In this document: one piece after another, positions 1 to 8,483 of the stretch
Position numbering within the stretch: position 1 is the stretch's first letter
How the letters are laid out: each line of letters starts with the position of its first letter
NCBI GenBank assembly: GCA_964543525.1
Contig: CAZIYW010000037.1
Span: 1-42,530 of the forward strand
From: CBDVBE01 sp964543525
Lineage (GTDB): Bacteria > Fibrobacterota > Chitinivibrionia > Chitinivibrionales > JANQEN01
Length of the DNA stretch: 42,530 nucleotides
Direction of reading: 5' to 3'
Notes under the pieces: model-generated
Seen by the model: the letters and a program-made list of their open reading frames with translations, nothing else
Database searches by the model: none
Told to the model about the DNA's origin: nothing
Translations under genes and position numbers: made by a program

Positions 1-852
1 GAATTCGCCTATGACATGTTCCGGTTTCTCGCCGATACCGTGGATATGTTTCTCGCCTCGCCTTCCGGAAACAGAACCTGCCCCTGGTGGACTGAAAACG
101 GTCTCAACCGTATTCTGCAAACCGTGCGGTTTATGACTCTCTACTTCCCTGTCGATCCGTCGCGGATATTTCTTGCCGGTGTGTCCGACGGTGCTACCGG
201 CTGCTATGCCGCGGCAAATACTATCGTCAGCCCCTTTGCCGGTTTTATCGCAGTATCGGGATTCGGCGGTATACTGCCCCGTCTGGGTATGGAACTCCAT
301 CCGTCAAATATCATGCAGCGTCCCATATACAATATCCATTCCGGCGGTGACCACCTCTACCCGGTTGAATCTGTAGAAAAATTCCTGGACTGGCTTGAAG
401 AAAAAGGGGTTTCCGTTAAAAGAAAAATCTATCCCGATGAAAAACACGGCTTTGACTACCGCGAAAAAGAAAAAGAAACGCTGACGCAACTGATAACCAC
501 CTGGCGAAGACCGCTCCGTAATACCGTCTCCTGGGTCATGACTGAAAACGTGCCCAACCTTGCCGACAACCTTCTTTCCTGGACCGTGTGCAGGGAAAGT
601 GAAAACGCGGCTGTGGGCCTGCTCTGCTACCGGAAAAGAGATACCCTGCTTATCCGTGAGAAAAATGTATGCACCTGTACTATTGTGTTTCCCTTTTCAC
701 CGACAGAAAAAATGTTTTATCGAACAGAGAACGGCAGGGTAAAACGTTTACAATTCAAAACCCCTGATACGGAACACTATTTTCAATTGATGCAGCATTT
801 CTGCACCCCTTTTATACCAAAAGTGAAAATTGCTGAAATAAACCTTCGATAA
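1..852 (+). CDS. Alpha/beta hydrolase (esterase / dienelactone-hydrolase-like), 5' truncated
   Basis: The reading frame is open from base 1, so the true start lies upstream of the window; the first internal ATG at base 16 is probably not the start. The visible part carries a GxSxG nucleophile elbow (GVSDG, serine codon at 184-186), a likely acid in GGDHLYPVE (near 345-370) and a catalytic-type histidine in DEKHGFDY (codon 445-447). This order Ser-Asp-His with these spacings is that of the PHB-depolymerase / dienelactone hydrolase / S9 peptidase-like esterases. No signal peptide can be judged because the N-terminus is missing. About 110 residues after the histidine form a C-terminal extension that I do not recognise. 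It is followed 55 bases later by the DJ-1 gene on the same strand. Substrate unknown. Confidence 0.7.
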   Translation, partial: EFAYDMFRFLADTVDMFLASPSGNRTCPWWTENGLNRILQTVRFMTLYFPVDPSRIFLAGVSDGATGCYAAANTIVSPFAGFIAVSGFGGILPRLGMELHPSNIMQRPIYNIHSGGDHLYPVESVEKFLDWLEEKGVSVKRKIYPDEKHGFDYREKEKETLTQLITTWRRPLRNTVSWVMTENVPNLADNLLSWTVCRESENAAVGLLCYRKRDTLLIREKNVCTCTIVFPFSPTEKMFYRTENGRVKRLQFKTPDTEHYFQLMQHFCTPFIPKVKIAEINLR

Positions 853-907
853 TTTTTTATATTGTATCTGCCGGAATACATAAACCTACTTTCAAGGGAG
901 AAACATT

Positions 908-1462
908 ATGCAAAAGAAAATACTGCTCATCCTAGCAAACGGGCATGAAGAAGTTGAAGCAATTACCCAGATCGATCTCCTCAGACGCGCCGGTATCGAA
1001 ATTACGGTTGCAGGCCTCGGCAATAAAGAAATAACCGGCGCACACGACATTACCGTAAAAGCTGATGTGACCCTGGATGATTTTACCGGCGCTATTGACG
1101 GTATCATTCTGCCGGGCGGTATGCCCGGAACCACCTGGCTTGCCGAATCCGAAATCGTGCTGGACATTGTCCGCACTGCACACGAAAAGGGACTGCTGTG
1201 CGCAGCAATCTGCGCCGCGCCTCAAGTGCTGGATAAAGCCGGTATCCTTGACGGAAAGACCTATACCTGCTATCCCGGGGTGGAGCAAAATATAAGCAAC
1301 GGCACCTTCACTGATGCGCCGGTCGTTCAGGACGGCAATATTATTACCGGCAGAGGAATCGGTACAGCCATCCCCTTTGCACTGAAAATAACGGCTTTTT
1401 TGCTTGGCAACGATGAAGCAGGGAAACTGGCATCACAAGTTGTCTATTCAGGCGAATGGTAG
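908..1462 (+). CDS. DJ-1/PfpI family protein (YajL/ThiJ-like)
   Basis: This 184-residue protein has the usual length for the bacterial DJ-1/YajL group. Visible marks are the N-terminal beta strand with the conserved glutamate (ANGHEEVEA), the LPGGMPG loop, and the nucleophile elbow with its reactive cysteine in CAAICAAPQ near residue 100, followed by the GRGIGTAIPFAL segment. Members are small cytosolic proteins proposed as protein or nucleotide deglycases, chaperones or oxidative stress sensors; which of these applies here cannot be read from sequence. The start is supported by a good Shine-Dalgarno sequence (AGGGAGA, about 7 bases before the ATG). It sits between the hydrolase and an unknown gene on the same strand, so co-transcription is plausible. 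Confidence 0.93.
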   Translation: MQKKILLILANGHEEVEAITQIDLLRRAGIEITVAGLGNKEITGAHDITVKADVTLDDFTGAIDGIILPGGMPGTTWLAESEIVLDIVRTAHEKGLLCAAICAAPQVLDKAGILDGKTYTCYPGVEQNISNGTFTDAPVVQDGNIITGRGIGTAIPFALKITAFLLGNDEAGKLASQVVYSGEW

Positions 1463-1481
1463 GGAAAGCTTTGCGGCAATC

Positions 1482-2750
1482 ATGGATTCAAAAGCGTACC
1501 GGTATTTTGTCTCAGAACTCCTGGAAAAGACTCCGCGTGCCGCAGAACAATTGCCCGTTCAACTGATACAGTCTGATACAGGCGCCGATCCTGCAGCGTT
1601 TAAAGCATTATCGTTTTTCCTGGAACGTATGGTATCGGATTCCACACTGGCCCTGCCGTCGATTCTTACATCCGGTAACAACAACTTCTTTTCACTGCTT
1701 TTTCGCAGAATGCATGCGACACTGGCCTGCCTCTTTGCAGAAGAGAACACATCACCGGTACCAAAAACCGATAAACGCAACGGTACGGAGTTGCTGCTTT
1801 TACTCTGTCATGCGGTGACCCCGAAAAGAGCGACCGTGTTCAGTGATAACGATGCATTGAGTTATGCAATGACCGTCTTTCTTATTGAAGCGGGCATGCA
1901 TGTGGGCTGGTGTCCCAATACCTTTGAAACCAGGGCCAAACGTGCGGCTCACTGCTATTTCAACCTGCTTAAAAAATCACGCTACCTCATGACTGATGAA
2001 ATGATACCGACTGTGCTGGGCTATAGCCGGGGTGCGTGGCTGTGCGCGCAAAATACTGAAGGTATACAGGATCATCGTCTCGAGTGGGAGCACGCCGACC
2101 TGACCTATCACTATATCTGGGAAAACCGGTCGGAGGAAACCCCGTTGCGAATATACTGTACATACTATAAAAAAGTACAGCCACCGGTTGCTGCGTGTGT
2201 CGTGCACTCCCCGTTTGCAATGCCCCATCTTCTCAGTACTGTTGCTGCTGAAGGACAGGTCGGTATGTTTCTCTACAGCAGTGAGAAACCGCTGGTACCG
2301 AAAAAACAGGTTACATCGAAACCAATCGAACGGCCCCACTGCACCGGAGAATATCATGAGTATATGTGTGAAACTACAGCGGGACAGCAGGTCCGATGGG
2401 GTGTGGCAATACAGCTTTATATGGCCACAATGTACAGAATCGATGTTCTCACAGCGGAAAACGGCGACTGTTCCCTGTCACATATCGACCTGCGCCTGGA
2501 GAACGGCATCCCGCTTAACCGTCAATCGGAATCGGTATATATCGGTATTTCCGCAACCCACAACTTTATTGTTGCATGTATTAAAAATCCCTTTAACCTC
2601 GTGTATTCAACACAGGATAACGGAACATCCGTATTCACCGCAACCGGCGCAATCCTTCGACGGAAACAGTCGGTTGAAATGATCACGGCCCGGGCAATCG
2701 GCAAAGGTATAACCGCAATTGACCGAACCCATCTGACCGGTATTTTTTAA
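1482..2750 (+). CDS. Hypothetical protein, 422 residues
   Basis: I do not recognise this protein. The frame is open from 1404 (a TTG), but that would overlap the DJ-1 gene by 59 bases; I chose the ATG at 1482, 19 bases after the DJ-1 stop, with AGGGAAAG about 13 bases upstream. The product looks soluble: no signal peptide and no membrane segment. The N-terminal third is helical in character; the C-terminal two thirds contains many short hydrophobic strands (for example AACVVHSPFAMPHLL and YIGISATHNFIVACI). No cofactor motif or catalytic signature stands out. It lies head-to-tail with DJ-1 and ends 21 bases before the convergent exported protein. Codon use looks like its neighbours, which favours a real gene. 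Confidence 0.75.
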   Translation: MDSKAYRYFVSELLEKTPRAAEQLPVQLIQSDTGADPAAFKALSFFLERMVSDSTLALPSILTSGNNNFFSLLFRRMHATLACLFAEENTSPVPKTDKRNGTELLLLLCHAVTPKRATVFSDNDALSYAMTVFLIEAGMHVGWCPNTFETRAKRAAHCYFNLLKKSRYLMTDEMIPTVLGYSRGAWLCAQNTEGIQDHRLEWEHADLTYHYIWENRSEETPLRIYCTYYKKVQPPVAACVVHSPFAMPHLLSTVAAEGQVGMFLYSSEKPLVPKKQVTSKPIERPHCTGEYHEYMCETTAGQQVRWGVAIQLYMATMYRIDVLTAENGDCSLSHIDLRLENGIPLNRQSESVYIGISATHNFIVACIKNPFNLVYSTQDNGTSVFTATGAILRRKQSVEMITARAIGKGITAIDRTHLTGIF

Positions 2751-2771
2751 CATCAGGGGAAACGAACCGGA

Positions 2772-3389
2772 CTATTTATCTTTCCGGTAGGATTTCATGG
2801 TGCCGTCGGAAAACACAATCACTTCGGGGCGCACAATTACTTTTATTTTGTCAACGCCGGTATCGAGTAGTTTCCGATGGGCCTCATTTGCGGCATCGTA
2901 TGGTATACCGCCGAACCAGGTATTGCTCATACCGGCAGGTATGGCCTTTTCAATCTCGGCATAAAAGCTCAGGATACTGTCCTGATACACATCCTTGAAA
3001 ATAATATCACCCTTAAATGAGACAATACCCGCGGCGCCATTGTTCTTAAAGGTTATCAGCAGCGCCAGATTATCGTTCACTTCGCCAGGTTCCGCAAGTT
3101 TCATATTTTTCCGCACCAGACGGCCTTCCAGCGGCGACTTGAGAAAAACCACACCGGCCCTTCTCGGCTTCTTTGCGGTTTTTACCTTCTGTTTCGAATA
3201 CTTTGCCGGATTTAACGCCCGGTCGAGTTGTAACTCGAGATTCCGGACCCGTTTCTCCAGTTTCTCAACCCGCTTTTCCAGATCATTTACTTTTTTTTCC
3301 TGTGCACATACATTATTAATTGTAAAGAGACAGAAAAAAACACCTGCCGCAAATAATAAAGGCATTCCGGTCCCTGAAATTCTTTTCAT
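2772..3389 (-). CDS. Exported coiled-coil protein, hypothetical
   Basis: The 205-residue product begins with a clear signal peptide: basic MKR, a hydrophobic stretch over about residues 8-25, and a likely cleavage near NVCAQ (residue 30). Residues 33-62 form a short coiled coil with heptad pattern (VNDLEKRVEKLEKRVRNLE). A basic linker (about 65-80) leads to a C-terminal beta-rich domain of about 110 residues that I cannot name. The start has a good Shine-Dalgarno sequence (AAGGAG, 8 bases before the ATG). The protein is probably periplasmic, perhaps trimeric or dimeric through the coil. It is convergent with the 422-residue hypothetical gene. No function is assigned. Confidence 0.8.
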   Translation of the reverse strand: MKRISGTGMPLLFAAGVFFCLFTINNVCAQEKKVNDLEKRVEKLEKRVRNLELQLDRALNPAKYSKQKVKTAKKPRRAGVVFLKSPLEGRLVRKNMKLAEPGEVNDNLALLITFKNNGAAGIVSFKGDIIFKDVYQDSILSFYAEIEKAIPAGMSNTWFGGIPYDAANEAHRKLLDTGVDKIKVIVRPEVIVFSDGTMKSYRKDK

Positions 3390-3811
3390 GACACATTCTC
3401 CTTAAAAGTGGTGATAGAGGAATATATGTAAAATATTACGAGGAAGAACGCAATACAATAACGTTGTTAAGATAATTACTTTATACGCCGACTCCTGTCA
3501 TCGATCCGTATGATGCCATCAATAATAAAAAATGTCAAAAGTGAACCTTTCGGCGATACTGTTCCCGGTATAGTCCACAACCGGTAATGTTTTTCAGGTA
3601 CCTGCCGACTGACCCGACTTTGTCCCGGTTGGCCGGCCGAACAGGCGTTCCGTATGGTACCCTTCTAATAATACGACAGCATGCCCTTTTTTAACTATAA
3701 AGATATCACCGTAATACACTTTACTCAAAAGATGCCTTTTGTTATTTTGTTACGCTGGGGAAGTGTGGAGATGTTGTTGTGTTTTTCATTTATTAAATTA
3801 AACAGCGCCCT
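3390..3811. other. Intergenic region between exported protein and gcvT (divergent)
   Basis: These 422 bases separate two divergently read genes and must hold the promoters of both. I see AT-rich stretches near 3660-3800 and one GC-rich near-palindrome (GGCCGGCC, near 3630-3640). I looked for the glycine riboswitch that often precedes gcvT and found neither its conserved core nor the usual tandem aptamers. No small gene was recognised. Confidence 0.5.
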
Positions 3812-4924
3812 ATGTCGGTAAAACAATTATCAAAAAAAACAGTCCTGTACTCGACACATCTCTCTCTGAATGCCAGGATGGATACTGTCGGCGGCTTTAT
3901 CATGCCAATCCAATACAGCGGCATCATTAAAGAACACAATGCCACGCGACAGTCCGTCTCAATCTTCGACACCTGCCATCTGGGTAAAATCCGTATAAGC
4001 GGCGAAAACGCCTGCACAGACCTCGAACATATACTCACCTGCTCAGTTGACAGCCTTGCAGTCGGCCAGTGCCGATACGGATTCATGTGCAACGAGCAGG
4101 GCGGCATGATAGACGATTTGATTATCTATCGTATCGCCGAAAATAAATTTATACTGGTTGTTAATTCTTCAGAACAACACACCGATTTTGAATGGGTAAG
4201 AAAACATTCCTCAGAAAACACAGCCATCACCGATATCTCGGACATTACCGCTAAAATCGACCTCCAGGGACCGAAATCACCACCCGTGCTGAATAAACTG
4301 CTTGATGAGTCGATAACGGATCTGCCCTATTTTCATTTTACCTATCGGTATTACCGGAATACAAAACTGCTTATCAGCAGAACCGGCTTTACCGGTGAAC
4401 TCGGCTTCGAAATATTCTGTCCCCATGATATCGCCCGCTCTCTCTGGAAAGCCTGTGTCAACAGCGGGGTAACCCCCGCCGGCCTCGAATGCCGCAACAC
4501 GCTTCGCCTGGAAATGGGGTATCCCCTGTACGGCCACGAAATCGATGATACCCACAACCCGGTCGAAACAGGGTATTCATGCGCAATAGCACGTGATAAA
4601 ACCTTTATCGGCTCCGACCATATTCCCGATGAAATTGTCGTACCGACGAAACTCGTTGGTATCACCCTCTCCGGCATACAAACTGCCCGACACGGTGACG
4701 GTATCCTTTCGGAAGATAAAAAAAACATCGGCACGGTTACCAGCGGCAGCTACTCACCTTCCCTGGAAAAAGCCATTGCCCTCGGCTATGTTCGAAAAGA
4801 ATTTTCCCGGCCGGGAACTGAAATAATCATCAGCGCCCATAAAAAGAAAATGAAAGCATCCGTGAGTGAGCTTCCTTTCTATAAGGAGGCGAGTGGACGG
4901 AAAAAACTATCTGATTTTTTATAA
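3812..4924 (+). CDS. gcvT: Aminomethyltransferase, glycine cleavage system T-protein
   Basis: The 370-residue protein matches GcvT over its full length. It moves the aminomethyl group from lipoyl-GcvH to tetrahydrofolate, giving 5,10-methylene-THF and ammonia. Seen in order: an N-terminal block with MPIQYSGIIKEH, the CHLGKIRISG segment (usually SHMGEI), CNEQGGMIDDLIIY, the SRTGFTGELGFEIF motif of the folate site, and CRNTLRLEMGYPLYGHEI, where most family members have ARDTLRLE, so an Asp is Asn here. The C-terminal barrel domain (SGSYSPSLEKAIALGYV) is complete. No clear ribosome binding site precedes the ATG, but the N-terminus lines up with the family. It is the first gene of the gcv operon, 17 bases before gcvH. 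Confidence 0.96.
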   Translation: MSVKQLSKKTVLYSTHLSLNARMDTVGGFIMPIQYSGIIKEHNATRQSVSIFDTCHLGKIRISGENACTDLEHILTCSVDSLAVGQCRYGFMCNEQGGMIDDLIIYRIAENKFILVVNSSEQHTDFEWVRKHSSENTAITDISDITAKIDLQGPKSPPVLNKLLDESITDLPYFHFTYRYYRNTKLLISRTGFTGELGFEIFCPHDIARSLWKACVNSGVTPAGLECRNTLRLEMGYPLYGHEIDDTHNPVETGYSCAIARDKTFIGSDHIPDEIVVPTKLVGITLSGIQTARHGDGILSEDKKNIGTVTSGSYSPSLEKAIALGYVRKEFSRPGTEIIISAHKKKMKASVSELPFYKEASGRKKLSDFL

Positions 4925-4941
4925 AAAAGGAGAAAGAGATT

Positions 4942-5325
4942 ATGACCCCTGAAGACAGAAAATACACAGAATCACACGAATGGGTAAAAACCGAAGGCGG
5001 CCATGCGGTCGTCGGCATCACCGATCACGCCCAGGATGCGCTTGGTGATATAACCTTTGTTGAACTCCCCGAAACCGGAACCCCGGTTACCAGGGGCGGA
5101 GAATGCTGCGTTGTCGAATCGGTAAAAGCCGCCAGCGACATTTATGCACCTCTTTCCGGCACTATCGCGGAAGTTAATACGGCACTCACCGACGCACCGG
5201 AGCTTATCAACTCATCGCCTTATGATACCGGCTGGATATTCAAAATAAAAGATATTGACGAAAGTGAACTCGACTCGTTAATGGATGCACAGGCCTACGA
5301 ATCTTTCCTGGAACATAACGAATGA
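4942..5325 (+). CDS. gcvH: Glycine cleavage system H-protein
   Basis: This 127-residue lipoyl carrier shuttles the aminomethyl and reduced dihydrolipoyl intermediates among the P, T and L proteins. The N-terminus shows the family pattern YTESHEWV, then GITDHAQDALGDITFVELP, and the lipoyl-lysine motif ESVKAASDIYAP with the modified lysine at residue 62. The C-terminal SSPYDTGWIFKIK is also typical. Length is normal. An AAGGAG type ribosome binding site precedes the ATG. It overlaps gcvPA by an ATGA junction (start of gcvPA at 5322), which indicates translational coupling. No lipA, lipB or lplA lies nearby, so the lipoylation enzyme is encoded elsewhere. Confidence 0.97.
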   Translation: MTPEDRKYTESHEWVKTEGGHAVVGITDHAQDALGDITFVELPETGTPVTRGGECCVVESVKAASDIYAPLSGTIAEVNTALTDAPELINSSPYDTGWIFKIKDIDESELDSLMDAQAYESFLEHNE

Positions 5326-6659
5326 GCTATATAGCAAACACACCGCAGCAACAGAAGGAAATGCTGAAGGTTTGCGGTCTGTCAACGGTGAATGACCTTT
5401 TCACCGATATCCCCGAACGACTGCAGCCAAAATCATTTAACCTTCCCGAAGGCAGGTCGGAACTGGAGGTTATCACCACGGTCGAGAAACTGGCTGATCA
5501 GAATTATTCACACCTTATCAATTTTCTCGGCGGCGGCTTCTATGACCATTTTATCCCCTCGGCAGTGGATGAACTCGTATCACGAAGTGAATTCTATACG
5601 GCCTATACTCCCTACCAGCCTGAGCTTTCGCAGGGTACTCTGCAGGCAATCTATGAGTATCAGACCGATATTGCCCGTCTCACAAACATGGAGGCATCCA
5701 ACGCCTCGTTATATGACGGCGGGACCGCACTCTATGAAGCCTGCCAGATGGCAATAAACGCTACCGGCCGGAACCGGGTAGTAATTGACGGCGGGGTAAA
5801 TCCCATATACCGTAAAATGCTCTATTCCTACACCAGCAATCTCTCGATCAATTTCCACGAAATTGCCGTCTCACATGGTCACAGCGACCGGAACAGACTG
5901 TTTGATGTGATCGATGAACGCACCGCTGCGGTAATCCTGCAGAATCCTAATTTCTTCGGCGTTATCGACAACCATAAAGATATTGTCGCCAAGTGTCACA
6001 GACTGGGTATTCTGGTTATTCAATCGGTGTATCCCGTTGCATTACCGCTTGTTAATGCACCGGGCGATATAGGAGTCGATATAGCCACCGGCGAAGGCCA
6101 GTCACTCGGAATTCCCCTCTCGTTCGGCGGCCCCTACCTGGGATTCATAGCCACCACAAAAAAACTGGTGCGCAAAATGCCCGGACGAATTGCAGGGAAA
6201 ACCGTCGATACCCGCGGAAGAGAAGGCTTTGTACTTACCCTGCAGGCACGCGAACAGCACATACGCCGTGAAAAAGCCACCTCCAATATCTGTACCAACC
6301 AGGCGCTCTGCGCCCTGAGAGCCCATATCTACCTGAGTCTGCTCGGCGCTGAAGGCCTGCGGGAAACGGCTCAACTCTGTCTGAATAAAGCACACTATGC
6401 CAAAGAACGCCTGAAAACAATCCCAGACGTCAATGTTATGGAATCCTGCCCCACCTTTAATGAATTCACTATCCAGCTCCCCATGGATGCCGGAGAACTG
6501 GTAGGCAGAATGATAGACCGCGGGTTCGCCGCAGGATTCCCCCTCGGCCGCTACTATAAAGGTATGGAAAACTTCCTCCTCATTGCAGTGACCGAAAAAC
6601 GGACAAAATATGAAATAGGACGCTTTGCCGAATCTCTGGAGGAGGCCGTATGTCAATAA
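5322..6659 (+). CDS. gcvPA: Glycine dehydrogenase (decarboxylating) subunit 1
   Basis: This is the N-terminal half of a split P-protein, 445 residues, the usual size. Together with GcvPB it decarboxylates glycine with pyridoxal phosphate and loads the aminomethyl group onto GcvH. Family marks include FLGGGFYDHFIPSAVD, YTPYQPELSQGTLQAIYEYQ, SLYDGGTALYEA, PNFFGVIDN, GEGQSLGIPLSFGGPYLG and REQHIRREKATSNICTNQAL. This subunit does not carry the PLP lysine, as expected. The start overlaps the gcvH stop (ATGA). The 3' end overlaps gcvPB by 10 bases, so the two subunits are probably made in equal amounts. The split form is typical of Firmicutes, Thermotogae, archaea and several FCB-related groups, unlike the single-chain form of E. 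coli. Confidence 0.97.
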   Translation: MSYIANTPQQQKEMLKVCGLSTVNDLFTDIPERLQPKSFNLPEGRSELEVITTVEKLADQNYSHLINFLGGGFYDHFIPSAVDELVSRSEFYTAYTPYQPELSQGTLQAIYEYQTDIARLTNMEASNASLYDGGTALYEACQMAINATGRNRVVIDGGVNPIYRKMLYSYTSNLSINFHEIAVSHGHSDRNRLFDVIDERTAAVILQNPNFFGVIDNHKDIVAKCHRLGILVIQSVYPVALPLVNAPGDIGVDIATGEGQSLGIPLSFGGPYLGFIATTKKLVRKMPGRIAGKTVDTRGREGFVLTLQAREQHIRREKATSNICTNQALCALRAHIYLSLLGAEGLRETAQLCLNKAHYAKERLKTIPDVNVMESCPTFNEFTIQLPMDAGELVGRMIDRGFAAGFPLGRYYKGMENFLLIAVTEKRTKYEIGRFAESLEEAVCQ

Positions 6660-8125
6660 TTTTTAACAAATCTGTTCCCGGTCGAAGAGGTGTCAGACTG
6701 CCCGCCTGCGATGTTCCCGTGCATTCTGAAATACCCGATACTTTCAAACGCTCATCAAAACTTGCCCTGTGCGAGCTTTCCGAACTGGATGTTGTCAGGC
6801 ACTTTACCGAACTTTCACGAAAAAATTATGGTGTTGATACTAACTTCTATCCGCTGGGCTCATGCACCATGAAATACAATCCCAAAATAGCGGAAAAACT
6901 GGCGCGGACTAAGGGATTTTCCGCACTCCACCCGCTTCTGCCCCAGTTGCGCCACGGCGGTATCCTGACACAGGGCGCCCTCGGTGTGCTCTATGAGCTC
7001 GAACAGCTTCTGATGGAAATCTGCGGTATGGATGCCTTCACGTTGCAGCCAATGGCCGGGGCACACGGCGAATTAACCGCCATGATGCTCATCGCAGCCT
7101 ACCACCGTAAAAAGGGAAACCATAAAACAGAGGTACTCATTCCCGATGAAGCACACGGGACCAATCCATCAAGTNNNNNNNNNNGTGCCGCTATTGCAGG
7201 ATACCATGTCAAGTCAGTCCCGACAAATCCCGAAACCGGAACACTCGATCTGAAAATGCTGGAAAAAATCGTGGGGGATCATACGGCGGCACTCATGCTC
7301 ACCAATCCCAACACCCTCGGTATTTTCAATGCCGATATCGATACCATTGCCTCAATTGTGCATAAACATGACGCCCAGCTCTACTATGACGGCGCCAACC
7401 TCAATGCAGTCCTGGGCAGATTCAGACCGGGAGATGCCGATTTTGACGCCGTGCATCTTAACCTTCATAAAACTTTTGGCGCTCCCCATGGCGGCGGCGG
7501 CCCCGGCGCAGGACCGGTCGGCGTAAAAAAACACCTGATCGACTTCCTGCCCATCTCCCGCATTGTAAAACGCGACGACGGTACCTATGCACTCGATTAC
7601 AACTACCCCGATTCAATAGGCTATATCGCTCCGTTTTACGGAAATTTCTCCGTCTGCCTGAAAGCATATGTCTATATCCTTTCACTCGGTGCAGAAGGTC
7701 TGGCACGCGTCAGTGAAAATGCAGTGCTGAATGCAAACTATATTCTCCACTCTCTGAAAAATGACTATGACGTTCCCTATCTCAGAACCTGCATGCACGA
7801 ATGCGTGCTCTCCGCTGAAAAACAGGTCGCCTTCGGCGTACATGCACTCGATATCGCAAAAGCGCTTATTGACAAAGGATTTCACCCACCCACGATCTAC
7901 TTCCCGCTGATTGTCAAAGAAGCGATGATGATCGAGCCTACGGAGACCGAAAGCATGGAGACGCTGAATGCATTCATCGCAGCTATGAAAGAAATTGCCG
8001 AAACCGCTCAATCCGACCCGGAATCACTGAAAGCGACGCCGAACACCACCCCTGTCTCCCGGCTCGATGAGACAAAAGCGGCAAAAGCCATGGAACTGGT
8101 TTACACATCGAAAAGTTCGGATTAG
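6650..8125 (+). CDS. gcvPB: Glycine dehydrogenase (decarboxylating) subunit 2, contains a 10-N gap
   Basis: This is the C-terminal half of the split P-protein, which carries the PLP site. The catalytic lysine is in LNLHKTFGAPHGGGGPGAGP (codon 7469-7471). Other marks are GSCTMKYNPK, LQPMAGAHGELTAMM, IPDEAHGTNPSS, LTNPNTLGIF and IEPTETESMETL. A run of 10 N at 7175-7184 interrupts the motif normally read as GTNPxSAAxAGY; flanking residues are GTNPSS before and AAIAGY after, so nothing seems to be missing. The real length is then about 487 residues. GGAGG lies just before the start inside the end of gcvPA. It is the last gene of the operon; no dihydrolipoamide dehydrogenase follows. Confidence 0.96.
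   Translation: MSIIFNKSVPGRRGVRLPACDVPVHSEIPDTFKRSSKLALCELSELDVVRHFTELSRKNYGVDTNFYPLGSCTMKYNPKIAEKLARTKGFSALHPLLPQLRHGGILTQGALGVLYELEQLLMEICGMDAFTLQPMAGAHGELTAMMLIAAYHRKKGNHKTEVLIPDEAHGTNPSSXXXXAAIAGYHVKSVPTNPETGTLDLKMLEKIVGDHTAALMLTNPNTLGIFNADIDTIASIVHKHDAQLYYDGANLNAVLGRFRPGDADFDAVHLNLHKTFGAPHGGGGPGAGPVGVKKHLIDFLPISRIVKRDDGTYALDYNYPDSIGYIAPFYGNFSVCLKAYVYILSLGAEGLARVSENAVLNANYILHSLKNDYDVPYLRTCMHECVLSAEKQVAFGVHALDIAKALIDKGFHPPTIYFPLIVKEAMMIEPTETESMETLNAFIAAMKEIAETAQSDPESLKATPNTTPVSRLDETKAAKAMELVYTSKSSD
7175..7184. other. Assembly gap of 10 N inside gcvPB
   Basis: The gap lies between codons for NPSS and AAIAGY. The base before the gap ends ...AGT and the base after begins GTGCC.... If the shared GT is merged, the reading becomes NPSSAAIAGY in frame, exactly the family pattern. 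The gap is therefore probably a placeholder with no missing sequence. Confidence 0.75.
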
Positions 8126-8150
8126 GTGCAACGAACACGAGGTACACAGC

Positions 8151-8224
8151 CGTCATTCCCGCACATTCCCGGCAATAACCGGACAAATCAAAGTCACTCC
8201 TCCATGCTCCCGGAGGGAATCCAG
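8151..8224. repeat. Possible interspersed repeat copy, CGTCATTCCCGCA type (copy 1)
   Basis: The segment begins CGTCATTCCCGCA and ends GGGAATCCAG, the two ends being partly complementary (ATTCCCG versus GGGAAT). The same 13 bases CGTCATTCCCGCA start a second intergenic segment at 20585. Both lie just downstream of a plus-strand stop codon. Repeats with these ends occur in intergenic DNA of many bacteria. The interiors of the two copies differ, so the match is limited to the ends. Confidence 0.4.
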
Positions 8225-8406
8225 TGAAATTGAATACAATCAAAAAAAGAGTATTTCCCAGCCGGACACGAATATAGTTGAACCTGATATCCGATAATAT
8301 GTATTTTTATTACAGAGGGATTCATGGAAAACCAGTGCCGGTTTGACTAAAATGTTTCTTTTTCTTAACCGTAATCCTTAAAAGACAGTTTTTAACGCAA
8401 TATATG

Positions 8407-8435
8407 TTGATTTTTACCCTGAAATTTACTATTAT
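8407..8435 (+). promoter_or_regulatory. Sigma-70-like promoter of the SH3 gene
   Basis: TTGATT at 8407-8412 and TATTAT at 8430-8435 are separated by exactly 17 bases. This would start transcription near 8442, about 40 bases before the ATG at 8484, which has AAGGAGAT as ribosome binding site. AT-rich background makes chance matches possible. Confidence 0.45.
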
Positions 8436-8483
8436 TATTAGATAGACAGTGTGTTTTAACATCCTCTTTATTAAGGAGATATT

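Larger units (their letters stand above)
8126..8483. other. Intergenic region after gcvPB
   Basis: These 358 bases hold a possible interspersed repeat copy near 8151-8224, an AT-rich stretch from about 8280, and a promoter-like pair at 8407-8435 for the following SH3 gene. No terminator with a U tract is visible after gcvPB, and no small gene was recognised. Confidence 0.5.

Noticed and set aside
3390..3811. Glycine riboswitch before gcvT
   Set aside because: No conserved aptamer core could be found by eye; a model search would be decisive.
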